Origin: Nocardia mexicana NBRC 108244
Lineage (GTDB): Bacteria > Actinomycetota > Actinomycetes > Mycobacteriales > Mycobacteriaceae
Direction: 5' to 3'
NCBI RefSeq assembly: GCF_001613165.1
Contig: NZ_BDBV01000111.1
Coordinates: 1 to 45,511, forward strand
Length of the DNA stretch: 45,511 bases
Made by a program: the position numbers and the translations under genes
In this document: piece by piece, positions 1 to 8,485 of the stretch
Numbering within the stretch: the first letter of the stretch is position 1
Layout: the number at the start of each line of letters is the position of its first letter
The notes under the pieces: model-generated
What the model was told of the DNA's origin: nothing
What the model saw: only the letters and a program-made list of their open reading frames with translations
Database searches by the model: none

Positions 1-632
1 CCGGCGCCGCCGCCCGGCTGCCGTTGCCGTCCGGCCGCCGCGTCGTCGCCTCGAACAACACCGCGATCATGTCGCTGGGCGCCGCCACGCTGCTGGGCCG
101 GCGGTTCGCCTCGGACGATCGCCGCGCGGAGGCCGCGGCGGTCACCTTCACGACGGAGCCGCTGACCGCCGATGCGGTGCTGTCCGGTCCGCTCAATCTG
201 CATCTACGCGTCCGTGCCGAGGGCACCGAGGCGTTCTGGTCGGTGACGATCACCGATGTCGAACCCTCGGGCGTCTCGGCGCCGCTGACCCGCGGTGCGC
301 TGCTGTCGTCGCTGCGCGCCATCGACGACTCCGTCAGCACGTATGTGGACGGAGAACTGTTGTCGCCGAGGCGAACTCTGCGCGTCGAGACGGCCCGGCC
401 GGTGGTGCCCGGCGAACCGTACGATCTCGACATCGAGATCAACCCGACCGAGGCACTGCTGCGCGCCGGTCACCGCCTGCGAATCGCCGTGGCGCCCGGC
501 AGTTTTCCGCGGCACTACCTGCCACCGGCGCTGAAACGGCGAATCGGCGCGCAGAGCGTGGTGATCGATCCGGCGTGGCCCAGCTACCTCACCTTCCTGG
601 CATCCGGGCCGCTCGGACGGCCTCCTTCGTAA
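1..632 (+). CDS. CocE/NonD family hydrolase, C-terminal part (5' end outside window)
   Basis: The reading frame is open from the first bases of the window and ends with TAA at 630-632, so only the C-terminal ~210 residues are present. They look like the jelly-roll domain that closes CocE/NonD (X-Pro dipeptidyl-peptidase S15-type) serine hydrolases. Family-like stretches are PLTADAVLSGPLNLHLRV, then a beta-rich part with GYxxLR-like positions, then AGHRLRIAVAPGSFPRH near the end. The alpha/beta-hydrolase domain with the catalytic serine would lie upstream of the window and cannot be judged. Members hydrolyse esters or acyl-peptides, often with little known about the natural substrate. No terminator is obvious in the 210 bp that follow. 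Confidence 0.75.
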   Translation, partial: GAAARLPLPSGRRVVASNNTAIMSLGAATLLGRRFASDDRRAEAAAVTFTTEPLTADAVLSGPLNLHLRVRAEGTEAFWSVTITDVEPSGVSAPLTRGALLSSLRAIDDSVSTYVDGELLSPRRTLRVETARPVVPGEPYDLDIEINPTEALLRAGHRLRIAVAPGSFPRHYLPPALKRRIGAQSVVIDPAWPSYLTFLASGPLGRPPS

Positions 633-704
633 CGGCTGGGGACGCCCCGGCGCAGGCAACGGGTTTTCGAGGCAACCTCCCGCTACCCGCCTGTTCCGGA
701 GTAG

Positions 705-735
705 GGGTATACCCGGCATGCGAACGAATTATCCT
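705..735 (+). promoter_or_regulatory. Candidate promoter with GGGTATACCC palindrome upstream of the lipase gene
   Basis: A perfect 10-bp palindrome GGGTATACCC (705-714) is followed 15 nt later by TATCCT (730-735), which fits the actinobacterial -10 pattern TANNNT. The palindrome covers the place where the -35 element would be, so it could be an operator. The lipase start is about 110 nt downstream. This is pattern reading only. Confidence 0.3.
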
Positions 736-845
736 GCTGGGCAATGTATTCAGGCGGCGATGCGATCTATCGTGGAGGCGAGCATCGGCGGCGGCCCGGG
801 GCCGCGAGGCGCGATGCCGGGGGATCCTCGCTCGAAAGGAAGCAT

Positions 846-2171
846 ATGAGCCTCGTTGCCGATGCCGACGCCGATATCGACGGGACCGCCACCGATCCGG
901 AATCGGTGCCCGGCCGCACCCTGCGCCCGGAGGTGGATCCGTTCTACGACCCGCCGGAGGCGCTCGACGGCTACCGCCCGGGAGCCGTGCTGCGGTCGCG
1001 CCGGGTCGAGGTGGCGCTGTTCGGGCGGATTCCGCAGCAGGTGCAGGCATGGCAATTGCTGTACCGGACCAGCGATATGGACGGTGCCCCGGAGGCAACG
1101 GTGACGACCGTACTGCTGCCGTGCGACGCCGATCCCACCGTCGCCCGGCCGGTGGTGTCCTACCAGTGCGCGATCGATGCCGTTGCGCCCAAATGCCTTC
1201 CGTCCTACGCCCTGCGCCGCGGCGCCCGGGCTTTCGGCGCCGTTCCGCAGTTCGAGCTGCTGATCATCGCCGGGATCCTCGCCCGCGGCTGGGCCCTGTC
1301 GGTGCCCGATCACGTCGGCACTGCGGGCCGCTTCGGGGTGCCGCGCGAACCCGGCTATCGCATCCTCGACGGACTCCGCGCGGCACTGTCGTTCGCCCCG
1401 CTCGGCCTGGACGCCGCGCCGCCGATCGGTCTGTGGGGGTATTCCGGGGGCGGTCTCGCCACCTCCTGGGCGGCGGAGCTGGCGGCCGAATACGCTCCGG
1501 AACTCGATATCGTCGCCGGATTCGCGGGATCCCCGGTGGGCGATCCGACCCGCGCCGTGGCGCAGCTGAACCGGTGGGTGAGCGGGGCGGCCGCCAGCGG
1601 ACTGGTCGCGCTGTGCATCGCCGGACTGCGCCGCGCCTACCCGGATCTGGACCGGATGCGGCCCCGGTTCAGCGCGGGATTCCTCGATCTGCTCGCCTAC
1701 ACCGAATTCGCCGCGACGATCCAGATCGTGCTGCGGGGCGCCGTCACCCGGCTCAGCGACGACGGCAACGACCTGACCGAACTGCTCGCCCACCCGGAGG
1801 TCCGCACCGCCCTCGCCGAGGTCCGGCCCGGCGACCGCCCGCCCGGGATCCCGATGTTCATCGTGCAGGGCGTGAACGACTTCATCGTCCCCGCCGCGGC
1901 CATCGACGAGCATGTGGCGCGGTACCGGGCCGGTGGCACGCACGTGCGCTATGTCCGCGACCGGCTCAGCGGCCACATATCGCTGGCGGTCATCGCCGCG
2001 CCGATCGTCGGAGATTGGCTCGACGCGCATTTCGCGGACCGAAAGCCCGAGGCCGACCGGGACAGCACGGCGACGGTGTGGTCGATGGCGCTGTCGGTCC
2101 AGGGCGTGACCGGGCATCTGCGCCAGGCGCTGCTCGCCGTGCGACTGTTCACCGGGCGACGGTTCAGCTGA
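846..2171 (+). CDS. Secretory-lipase (LIP) family alpha/beta hydrolase
   Basis: The 441-residue product resembles the LIP family of lipases (PF03583), which hydrolyse triglycerides or other esters. The nucleophile elbow GYSGGG is visible with Ser200. Asp345 in the GVNDFIVP turn and His377 in LSGHISL complete a plausible catalytic triad in the usual order. I chose the ATG at 846 because AAAGGA ends 5 nt before it and the residues encoded upstream (from 744) look non-coding. No clear N-terminal signal peptide is seen: the start is acidic (DADADIDG), while many actinobacterial LIP proteins are secreted. The enzyme may therefore be cytosolic or exported by another route. A solitary gene; the neighbouring methyltransferase begins 133 bp later. 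Confidence 0.85.
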   Translation: MSLVADADADIDGTATDPESVPGRTLRPEVDPFYDPPEALDGYRPGAVLRSRRVEVALFGRIPQQVQAWQLLYRTSDMDGAPEATVTTVLLPCDADPTVARPVVSYQCAIDAVAPKCLPSYALRRGARAFGAVPQFELLIIAGILARGWALSVPDHVGTAGRFGVPREPGYRILDGLRAALSFAPLGLDAAPPIGLWGYSGGGLATSWAAELAAEYAPELDIVAGFAGSPVGDPTRAVAQLNRWVSGAAASGLVALCIAGLRRAYPDLDRMRPRFSAGFLDLLAYTEFAATIQIVLRGAVTRLSDDGNDLTELLAHPEVRTALAEVRPGDRPPGIPMFIVQGVNDFIVPAAAIDEHVARYRAGGTHVRYVRDRLSGHISLAVIAAPIVGDWLDAHFADRKPEADRDSTATVWSMALSVQGVTGHLRQALLAVRLFTGRRFS

Positions 2172-2304
2172 CGGAACGAACCGGGACGTGTGCGGCCGCG
2201 AAACGGGGCGTCCGGTAGGGAATCGGCGGGACGGGAAGCGCGACTTCTCCCCGGGTGCTCGATAGTCTGACGAGTGGAATCCCGAGTGCGATCGGGGAGG
2301 TGCG

Positions 2305-3111
2305 GTGACCGGTCCCAGCGAGTCCTACATCATCCGCGGGGGAACCGCGGGCCGGGAACGGCTGCGGGTGATCGCGTCCGTGCTGGAGCCGACCACCCGC
2401 GCCCTGTTGGAGCGGCTGCCGGTGCGGGCGGGGGACCGGTGCTGGGATGTCGGCTCCGGGGGTGGGGATGTGACCCTGCTGCTGGCCGATTTCGCGGGAC
2501 CGGCCGGCTGGGCGCTGGGCACCGATATCGATCCGGTCAAGGTCGAACTCGCCGGACAGGAAGCGCACGCGTATGCGAACGTCGAGTACCGGACGGCCGA
2601 CGTCCTGCGCGAAACCCCTTCGGAGAGCTTCGATCTCGCGCACGCCCGATTCCTGCTGTCACATCTCACCGACCCGGGCCGGGCGCTGGCCGCGATCGTC
2701 GGGTCGGTCCGGCCGGGCGGGGTCGTGGCGGTCGAGGACGTCGACTTCTCCGCCCCGCTGTGCCATCCCGACGTCCCCGCATTCATCCGCTACCACGACC
2801 TCTACATCCGCACCGCCCAGCAGCGCCGTGCCGATCCGCTGATCGGCCCGCGCTTGCCGCACCTGCTCCGGCAGGCCGGACTGAGCGATATCCACGCCTT
2901 CGTCCACCAGCCCGCGGGCCTGGACCCGGCCTCGAAACTCGTCAGCGTCCTCACGGTCGAGAACATCGCCGACGCGGCCTTGGAGGCCGACCTCACCACC
3001 CCGGACGAACTGTCCCAGCTCCTCGCCGACCTCCGCGCCACCGTCGACAACCCGAAGGTCCTGATCGGCCTCCCCCGGATGGTCCAGGCCTGGGGCCGCG
3101 CCCCGGATTAG
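2305..3111 (+). CDS. Class I SAM-dependent methyltransferase
   Basis: The 268-residue protein has the class I methyltransferase fold. Motif I is seen as CWDVGSGGGDVTLLL (about residues 50-64), followed by the acidic end of beta-2 (TDIDPVKVELA) and the LTDPGRALAAIVGSVRPGGVVAVEDVDF region of motifs post-II/III. This pattern is common in ubiE/arsM-like small-molecule methyltransferases; the substrate is not recognisable. The GTG start at 2305 is preceded by GGGGAGG at 2294-2300, a good ribosome-binding site. The gene is convergent with the ECF42 sigma gene, and a strong hairpin lies between them. Confidence 0.8.
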   Translation: MTGPSESYIIRGGTAGRERLRVIASVLEPTTRALLERLPVRAGDRCWDVGSGGGDVTLLLADFAGPAGWALGTDIDPVKVELAGQEAHAYANVEYRTADVLRETPSESFDLAHARFLLSHLTDPGRALAAIVGSVRPGGVVAVEDVDFSAPLCHPDVPAFIRYHDLYIRTAQQRRADPLIGPRLPHLLRQAGLSDIHAFVHQPAGLDPASKLVSVLTVENIADAALEADLTTPDELSQLLADLRATVDNPKVLIGLPRMVQAWGRAPD

Positions 3112-3133
3112 CGCGGGAGCAATGGACGACCGC

Positions 3134-3174
3134 TTCCCGGCCGCCGGGAGTGGGGTGACCCGGCCGCCGGGAAA
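3134..3174. terminator. Hairpin between convergent genes, built from a 14-bp direct repeat
   Basis: CCCGGCCGCCGGGA occurs at 3136-3149 and again at 3159-3172. Because each copy is nearly self-complementary, the two copies can pair as one long stem (TTCCCGGC with GCCGGGAA, one C:C mismatch, then GCCGGG with CCCGGC) around a loop of roughly 9 nt. There is no T-tract. Position between two convergent stop codons suggests a bidirectional terminator. Confidence 0.5.
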
Positions 3175-3288
3175 CGGCGCACCCACAGCCTGCGCCGTGT
3201 CCGCATACCGAACCAGGTTTGCGCTTGGGGCGAACGCAAGTACGCCGGAGAGGGGCACGATTCGGGCTCGACACCATCGGCCGGTCCC

Positions 3289-4557
3289 TCACGCCTGCGT
3301 GTTCGCCTTGTCCAGCAATACTTTTCGTTCTCGCTCGTTCCCCGTGAGGCGGGCCGCCGCGGCGTATTCCGCGCGCGCTTCCTCCATGCGGCCGAGGCGG
3401 GTCAGCAGTTCGCCGCGGGTCGCGTACAGCGGGTGGTATTTCGCGAGGGTTCCACCGGCGACCAGCTGGTCGACGATGCGCAGGGCGGGGGCGGGGCCGC
3501 GGGCCATGGCGATGGCGACCGCGCGGTTGAGTTCCACGACGGGGGAGGGGGTCAGTCGGGCGAGGGCCTCGTAGAGCAGCACGACGCGGTCCCAGTCGGT
3601 GTCGTCGATCGACGGCGCCGCGGCATGGCATTCGGCGATCGCGGCCTGCAGCGCGTAGGCCCGGCGGCCGTGGCCGAGCGCGTCGGCGCGGGCCAGGGCG
3701 GCGCGGCCGTGCGCGATCAGCCCGCGATCCCAGCGCCGGCGGTCCTGGTCGGCGAGCAGCACGGGGTCGCCGTCGGCGTCCAGCCGTGCCGGGAAACGGG
3801 CGGCCGTGAGCTCCATGAGCGCGACCAGCGCGTGCGCCTCGGCCTCCGACGGCACCAGCTCGGCCAGGATGCGGCCGAGCCGGATGGCCTCGCGGCTCAG
3901 TTCCGGCCGCATCCAGTCCGGGCCCGAGGTGGCCGCGTGACCCTCGTTGAACATCAGATACAGCACGCCGAACACCCCGGCCAGCCGCTCGGTGAATTCC
4001 GCCCGCTCCGGCACCTCGAACGGAACCTTCGCCGCGGCAAGGGTTTTCTTCGCCCGCACGATGCGCTGCTGCACGGTGGTGACCGGCACCAGGCACGCCC
4101 GGGCGATCTCCTCGCTCGACAGTCCGCCGATCACCCGCAGGGTCAGCGCGACCTGCGCCTGTCGGGCCAGCACCGGATGGCACGCGACGAAGACCAGCCG
4201 TAGCACGTCGTCATCGATAGCGTCCGGGTCCCACGGCAATTCGGCCTCCGCGTCGATATCGCGCGCGAGCGAGGCCAGCCGCTCGTCGTAGCGTTCCTGC
4301 CGCCGCCAGCCGTCGATCGCCCGGCGCTTGGCGACCGTCGTCAGCCACGCACCCGGATTCGCGGGAACCCCCGATTCGGGCCATTGCGCGAGCGCCTCGG
4401 CCAGCGCCTCCTGCGCCAGGTCCTCCGCGAACCCGAAATCGCCGACCACCCGCGTGAGTGTCGCGACGATGCGCGCGGATTCGATGCGCCACACCGCCGC
4501 GACCGAACGCCGCGCGGACTCCGCCGCATCGCGCGCGCGGCGTTCGGTGCCGGACAT
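3289..4557 (-). CDS. ECF42-type RNA polymerase sigma factor with C-terminal DUF6596 extension
   Basis: The 422-residue protein starts with ECF sigma regions 2 (about residues 20-95, with DLAQEALAEAL and NPGAWLTTVAKRRAIDGWRR) and 4 (about 130-185, GLSSEEIARACLVPVTTVQQR). A long helical C-terminus of ~230 residues with TPR-like repeats follows (FNEGHAA, VELNRAVA, YHPLYATRGELLTRLGR). This layout, plus a DGPF-domain gene directly upstream, defines the ECF42 group, in which the C-terminal extension is required for activity and no classical anti-sigma factor exists. The ATG at 4557 was chosen because it lies 5 bp after the stop of the partner gene and the upstream extension is non-coding in look. 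Cotranscribed with the DGPF gene. Confidence 0.88.
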   Translation of the reverse strand: MSGTERRARDAAESARRSVAAVWRIESARIVATLTRVVGDFGFAEDLAQEALAEALAQWPESGVPANPGAWLTTVAKRRAIDGWRRQERYDERLASLARDIDAEAELPWDPDAIDDDVLRLVFVACHPVLARQAQVALTLRVIGGLSSEEIARACLVPVTTVQQRIVRAKKTLAAAKVPFEVPERAEFTERLAGVFGVLYLMFNEGHAATSGPDWMRPELSREAIRLGRILAELVPSEAEAHALVALMELTAARFPARLDADGDPVLLADQDRRRWDRGLIAHGRAALARADALGHGRRAYALQAAIAECHAAAPSIDDTDWDRVVLLYEALARLTPSPVVELNRAVAIAMARGPAPALRIVDQLVAGGTLAKYHPLYATRGELLTRLGRMEEARAEYAAAARLTGNERERKVLLDKANTQA

Positions 4558-4562
4558 CCCGG

Positions 4563-4985
4563 TCAGGCCTTCCGGTTCGCGAGCTCCTCGCGCCAGCCGA
4601 TCTCCTTCTGGACCCACTCGTTGTCCTGCGGGAACTCCTCGACACCCGGCACCCGGCGCACCTCGATCTTCGAACCCGACTCCAGCGGTGCGCGCTTCGC
4701 CCACTCGACGGCCTCCTCCTGCGAGGCGACCTCGAGGATCCAGAAGCCCGCGAACAGCTCCTTGGTCTCGCCGTACGGGCCGTCGGTCACCAGCGGCGGC
4801 TCGCCGGAGAAGTCGACCACGCACCCCTCCTCGGCCGGGGCGAGTCCTTCACCGGCCACGACCACGCCGGCCTTCATCAACTCCTCGTTGTACTTGCCCA
4901 TCGACTCGATGATCTGCTCGAACGGGATGTCCTTCGACGCCTCGATCGCCTCGTCGGTCGTGCGCATGATCAGCATGTACTTCAT
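4563..4985 (-). CDS. YCII/DGPF-domain protein, partner of the ECF42 sigma factor
   Basis: This 140-residue protein carries the YCII-related alpha/beta ferredoxin-like fold, with the diagnostic segment TDGPYGETKELFAGFWILE (about residues 67-85) that gives DGPF proteins their name. An N-terminal MKYMLIM strand and a C-terminal IEVRRVP strand complete the fold. DGPF proteins are the usual first genes of ECF42 regulons; their molecular role is unresolved. GAAGGAG lies 8 nt before the ATG at 4985. Downstream, the sigma factor begins 5 bp after the stop, so the two are almost certainly one transcript. Confidence 0.9.
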   Translation of the reverse strand: MKYMLIMRTTDEAIEASKDIPFEQIIESMGKYNEELMKAGVVVAGEGLAPAEEGCVVDFSGEPPLVTDGPYGETKELFAGFWILEVASQEEAVEWAKRAPLESGSKIEVRRVPGVEEFPQDNEWVQKEIGWREELANRKA

Positions 4986-5031
4986 CGGTCCGCTCCTTCG
5001 ATTCCGGGTCGCCGATCGACCCGCTCACCCA

Positions 5032-5061
5032 GACGTCGAACGAGCGGGCCCCGGATCGACA
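5032..5061 (-). promoter_or_regulatory. Candidate ECF42-dependent promoter of the DGPF-sigma operon
   Basis: On the minus strand TGTCGA (5061-5056) is followed after exactly 17 nt by CGACGTC (starting at 5038). As I recall, the ECF42 promoter consensus is TGTCGA in the -35 region and CGA/TC in the -10 region, so this is a good match. The predicted transcription start is about 40 nt before the ATG at 4985. It would make the operon autoregulated. Confidence 0.65.
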
Positions 5062-5097
5062 ATGCCGACCGAAATTCTTCCAGCGAACCTGCCCGGA

Positions 5098-5991
5098 CTA
5101 CCGCGACTTGGTCAGATCCATGCCCGGCGCCGCGTCGGTGAGGACCGCGGCGGCCGGAACGACCGTGCGACCCTTCTTGCGCGACCGCAGGCGCCGCTCC
5201 AGCCAGGTGGCGAAGCTGGTCAGCGACCAGTTCAGCGCGATCATGATGACGGCGATGACGATCAGCGACGGCACCGTGTTCTGCTCGGCCGCACCGAGCT
5301 GCTGACCCTGCCGCACGATCTCCTGATAGGTGATCTGGTAGCCGAGCGCCGTATCCTTCAGCGCCACCACCATCTGCGACACGATCGCGGGCAGCATCGC
5401 GGTGATCGCCTGCGGCAGCAGGATCATCCGCATCAGCTGACCCTTGCGCATGCCCAGCGCCACCGCGGCCTCGGACTGCCCCTTGGGCAGCGAGCGGATA
5501 CCCGAGCGCACGATCTCCGCGATGACCGAGCCGTTGTAGACCGTCAGCGCGATCACCACGGCGGTCAGCGCGTACTGGCTGGAGTCGGTGAGGTCGTACT
5601 TCGCGATCACCGCGTACAGGAAGATCATCAGGATCAGCACCGGGATGGCCCGGGCGAATTCGACGACCGCGCCCGCCACGATCCGCACGCTGCGATGGTC
5701 CGACAGCCGCAGCAGACCGAAGATCATGCCGATCACCAGCGCGAACACGATGGACAGCACGGCCGCCACGATGGTGCCGCGCAGACCCGGCAGGATGTAG
5801 GTCTCCCACACCTCCGCGTCCACGAATGGCTTCCATTTGTCGGCGGCGAGCTGGCCCTTGTTGCCGAGGGCGTCGATGACCAGCCACACCGCCCCGACGA
5901 TCACCGCGGCGACCAGCACCGAGTAGAGGTTGTGCCGGACGCGCGCCTTCGGCCCGGGCGCGTCGAAGAGGACGGAGGCACCCGAGCTCAT
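5098..5991 (-). CDS. gluD: Glutamate ABC transporter permease (GluD type)
   Basis: The 297-residue inner-membrane permease of the HisM/GlnP family has five or so transmembrane helices and the cytoplasmic EAA loop, which contacts the ATPase (SEAAVALGMRKGQLMRMILLPQAI, about residues 190-213). The N-terminus is cytoplasmic and charged, and the C-terminus carries an arginine/lysine-rich tail before NTKSR-like residues. The start at 5991 is chosen because its ATG overlaps the gluC stop codon (ATGA, 5988-5991), indicating translational coupling. Together with GluC it would form the heterodimeric channel of a polar-amino-acid importer fed by GluB and energised by GluA. Confidence 0.92.
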   Translation of the reverse strand: MSSGASVLFDAPGPKARVRHNLYSVLVAAVIVGAVWLVIDALGNKGQLAADKWKPFVDAEVWETYILPGLRGTIVAAVLSIVFALVIGMIFGLLRLSDHRSVRIVAGAVVEFARAIPVLILMIFLYAVIAKYDLTDSSQYALTAVVIALTVYNGSVIAEIVRSGIRSLPKGQSEAAVALGMRKGQLMRMILLPQAITAMLPAIVSQMVVALKDTALGYQITYQEIVRQGQQLGAAEQNTVPSLIVIAVIMIALNWSLTSFATWLERRLRSRKKGRTVVPAAAVLTDAAPGMDLTKSR

Positions 5992-6674
5992 CGCTTCACC
6001 TCGAATTTCTGTGCCAGCCAACCGAAGACGAATCCGGTGGGCAGAGTCAGGATCACGAAGCCGAGGGCGAAGATCGCGCCGATGGCCAGGACGTCGGCCT
6101 CGGTCTCGATCATCTCCGCCATCAGCAAGGCGGCCTCGGCGACACCGATCGCCGCGGCAATGGTGGAGTTCTTGGTCAGCGCGATGAGCACGCTGCCCAG
6201 CGGTGCGATCACCGACCGGAACGCCTGCGGCAGCACGATATAGCGCAGGTTCTGGCCGAAGGTCAGGCCGAGCGAGCGGCCCGCCTCGGACTGGCCCATC
6301 GGCACCGTGTTGATGCCGGACCGGATCGACTCACAGACGAAAGCCGCTGTGTAGATGGACAATCCGAGCACGGCGTAGCGGAAGTTGTTGGTGGGCAGGA
6401 AGTCCAGCCCGCTGCTCTCGCTGGCCAGCTTGACGCCGAGGGTGGTGTAGATGCCGAGCGAGCAGAACACCAGGATCAGCGTCAGTGGCGTATTGCGGAA
6501 GATGGTCACGTACGCCGTGCCGACCCAGCGCGCCACCGGCACCGGCGAGACCCGCATGGCGGCCACGATGGTGCCGAGGATCAGTGCCCCGACAGCCGAC
6601 AGCAGGGTCAGCTTGATGGTCATCCAGAATGCGTCGAGCAACTGGTCTTGGTATCGGGAGATCAAGTCGAACAC
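5988..6674 (-). CDS. gluC: Glutamate ABC transporter permease (GluC type)
   Basis: The 228-residue permease belongs to the His/Glu/Gln/Arg family. It opens with a helix (residues ~10-40), contains the sequence GTAYVTIFRNTPLTLIL typical of amino-acid permeases, and has the EAA loop (SEAGRSLGLTFGQNLRYIVLPQ) at about residues 128-149. The start is GTG at 6674, preceded by GGAGGG 11 nt upstream. Its stop codon overlaps the gluD start. It follows gluB after an 87-bp gap that contains a strong stem-loop, so transcript level of the permeases is probably lower than that of the binding protein. Confidence 0.92.
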   Translation of the reverse strand: MFDLISRYQDQLLDAFWMTIKLTLLSAVGALILGTIVAAMRVSPVPVARWVGTAYVTIFRNTPLTLILVFCSLGIYTTLGVKLASESSGLDFLPTNNFRYAVLGLSIYTAAFVCESIRSGINTVPMGQSEAGRSLGLTFGQNLRYIVLPQAFRSVIAPLGSVLIALTKNSTIAAAIGVAEAALLMAEMIETEADVLAIGAIFALGFVILTLPTGFVFGWLAQKFEVKR

Positions 6675-6718
6675 GGCGGACGTGTCCCTCCGATCGTCAT
6701 GGAGTGGATCTGTTGGGG

Positions 6719-6749
6719 CGAGGGGCGATCCGGGAAAGATCGCCCCTCG
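6719..6749 (-). terminator. 12-bp stem-loop between gluB and gluC
   Basis: CGAGGGGCGATC (6719-6730) and GATCGCCCCTCG (6738-6749) are perfectly complementary, with a 7-nt loop. The hairpin starts 13 bp after the gluB stop codon and is not followed by a T-tract. In binding-protein transporter operons such a structure usually either attenuates transcription or protects the upstream mRNA, so more binding protein than permease is made. Confidence 0.7.
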
Positions 6750-6761
6750 TACGAGTGCGAA

Positions 6762-7595
6762 TCAGTAGCGGTCGACCTGCGGCGGCGCGGCCGGTTCGAA
6801 GCCGGTGCCCGCGAAGTTCTTGTCGATAGCGGCCTTCCACGAGCCGTCGTTGACCATCGCCTCGATCGCGTCGTTGATCTTGCCGCGCGATTCCGTATCG
6901 CCCTTCTTCACGCCGATGCCGTACTTCTCGGTGGTGAACGGCTTGCCCACCAGCTTCAGCTGGCCCGGGTTCTGCGCGGCGAAGCCGGCGAGAATGATGT
7001 CGTCGGTGGTCAGCGCGTCGACCGCGTTCGACTTCAGCGCCTCCACGCACAGCGCGTAGGTGTCGTACTCCTGCAGCTGCACGTCGCCTGCGTACTTCTT
7101 CTGGATGTTCTGCGCGGGCGTGGAACCCTTCACCGAGCACAGCTTCTTGCCGCCGGTCAGCGACTCCGGGCCGGTGATGGAGGTGTTGTCCGAGCGCACC
7201 AGCAGGCCCTGACCCGCGATGTAGTAAGGACCGCCGAAGTCGACCTTCTCCTTGCGCTGGTCGGTGATCGAGTAGGTGCCGACCACGTAATCGACCTGCC
7301 CGTTCTGGATCAGCGTCTCGCGCTGCGGGGTCGGGGCCTCCTTGAACGTGATCTTGTCCTCGGACACGCCCATCTTGCCGGCGACGTACTTGGCGACGTC
7401 GACGTCGAATCCGGAGAACGTGCCGTCCTTGGTGCGCAGGCCCATGCCGGGCTGGTCGTACTTGATGCCGATGGTGAGCTTGCCGTCGGCGGCGTGCTCG
7501 GAGGCAGTCTTGGAACTGCCGCCACCACAGCCTGTCGCGACGACCGCGACGGCCAGGGCGCCTATGCCGAATTGCAGCGCACGGGTGATCCTCAT
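6762..7595 (-). CDS. gluB: Glutamate-binding lipoprotein (GluB type)
   Basis: The 277-residue solute-binding protein family 3 member starts with a lipoprotein signal (MRITRAL, hydrophobic core, VVATGC lipobox with Cys23), so it is anchored to the outer face of the membrane. Family features follow: LTIGIKYDQPGMGLRTKDG, FSGFDVDVAKYVAGKMG (domain I), ETLIQNGQVDYVVGTYSITDQRKEKVDFGGPYY, and the late segment NDAIEAMVNDGSWKAAIDKNF. It would capture extracellular glutamate or a related polar amino acid. ATG at 7595 follows the gluA stop by 44 bp. Assignment to glutamate rests on the gluABCD order known from corynebacteria; glutamine or aspartate are possible. Confidence 0.92.
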   Translation of the reverse strand: MRITRALQFGIGALAVAVVATGCGGGSSKTASEHAADGKLTIGIKYDQPGMGLRTKDGTFSGFDVDVAKYVAGKMGVSEDKITFKEAPTPQRETLIQNGQVDYVVGTYSITDQRKEKVDFGGPYYIAGQGLLVRSDNTSITGPESLTGGKKLCSVKGSTPAQNIQKKYAGDVQLQEYDTYALCVEALKSNAVDALTTDDIILAGFAAQNPGQLKLVGKPFTTEKYGIGVKKGDTESRGKINDAIEAMVNDGSWKAAIDKNFAGTGFEPAAPPQVDRY

Positions 7596-7639
7596 CTAAT
7601 TCCCTCTCTAAGGTGTGGTACTCAGGTGGTTGCCACGGG

Positions 7640-8446
7640 TCAGTGACTCAAGATCTTGCCGAGGAAATCCTTGGCGCGCTCGGATTCCGGGGCGGTGAAG
7701 AACGTTTCCGGAGCGCGGTCCTCCACGATCTGGCCGTTGTCCATGAACAGCACCCGGTCGCCGGCACGGCGGGCGAAGCCCATCTCATGGGTGACCACGA
7801 GCATGGTCATCCCCTCCTTGGCCAGGGACACCATCACCTCGAGCACCTCGTTGACCATCTCCGGGTCGAGCGCGGAGGTGGGCTCGTCGAACAGCATCAC
7901 CTTGGGGTTCATCGCCAGTGCGCGGGCGATGGCGACGCGCTGCTGCTGTCCGCCGGACAGCTGGGCGGGGTACTTCTCGGCCTGATTGGCGATGCCGACC
8001 CGTTCCAGCAGCTGCATCGCCTTCTCGTGCGCCTGCTTCTTGTCGATGCGGCGCACCTTGATCGGCGCGAGCATCACGTTCTCGAGGATGGTCTTGTGGG
8101 CGAACAGGTTGAACGACTGGAACACCATGCCGACGTCGGCGCGCAGCTTGGCCAGGCCGCGGCCCTCGGCGGGCAGCTCGACGCCGTCGATGGCGATGGT
8201 GCCGGAGTCGATGGGCTCCAGGCGGTTGATGGTTCGGCACAGCGTCGACTTACCGGATCCGGACGGACCCAGGACGATCACGACCTGCCCCTTGGGCACC
8301 TCGAGATTGATGTCCTGCAGTACGTGCAGATCGCCGAAGTGCTTGTCCACGTCGCGCATCGAAATCATCGGTGGCGCGTCGGCAGCGTCGGTGGGGGTGG
8401 TCGGCTCGGTGGCAGTGCCGGGTGTTGCGTCGGCAGCGTCGGTCAT
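7640..8446 (-). CDS. gluA: Glutamate ABC transporter ATP-binding protein (GluA type)
   Basis: The 268-residue ATPase shows every ABC motif in order: Walker A GPSGSGKST, Q-loop MVFQSFNLFAHKT, signature LSGGQQQR, Walker B VMLFDEPTSALD and the H-loop VVTHEMGFAR. The family is the polar-amino-acid type (GlnQ/HisP). About 26 extra residues rich in Ala, Thr and Pro precede the conserved MISMRDVDKHFG start, so the true initiation could also be at 8368 or 8359. I prefer ATG 8446, because a TANNNT box sits 8 nt before it and the preceding sequence has no Shine-Dalgarno, consistent with a leaderless message. First gene of the gluABCD operon. Confidence 0.92.
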   Translation of the reverse strand: MTDAADATPGTATEPTTPTDAADAPPMISMRDVDKHFGDLHVLQDINLEVPKGQVVIVLGPSGSGKSTLCRTINRLEPIDSGTIAIDGVELPAEGRGLAKLRADVGMVFQSFNLFAHKTILENVMLAPIKVRRIDKKQAHEKAMQLLERVGIANQAEKYPAQLSGGQQQRVAIARALAMNPKVMLFDEPTSALDPEMVNEVLEVMVSLAKEGMTMLVVTHEMGFARRAGDRVLFMDNGQIVEDRAPETFFTAPESERAKDFLGKILSH

Positions 8447-8454
8447 GGAAACAG

Positions 8455-8485
8455 ACCCTAGAGCGAAAGTGCTGGAAATGCGCAA
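8455..8485 (-). promoter_or_regulatory. Candidate leaderless promoter of gluABCD
   Basis: On the minus strand TTGCGC (8485-8480) and TAGGGT (8460-8455) are separated by 19 nt, and TAGGGT ends 8 nt before the gluA ATG. The -10 fits TANNNT; the spacer is slightly long. Weak evidence. Confidence 0.3.
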
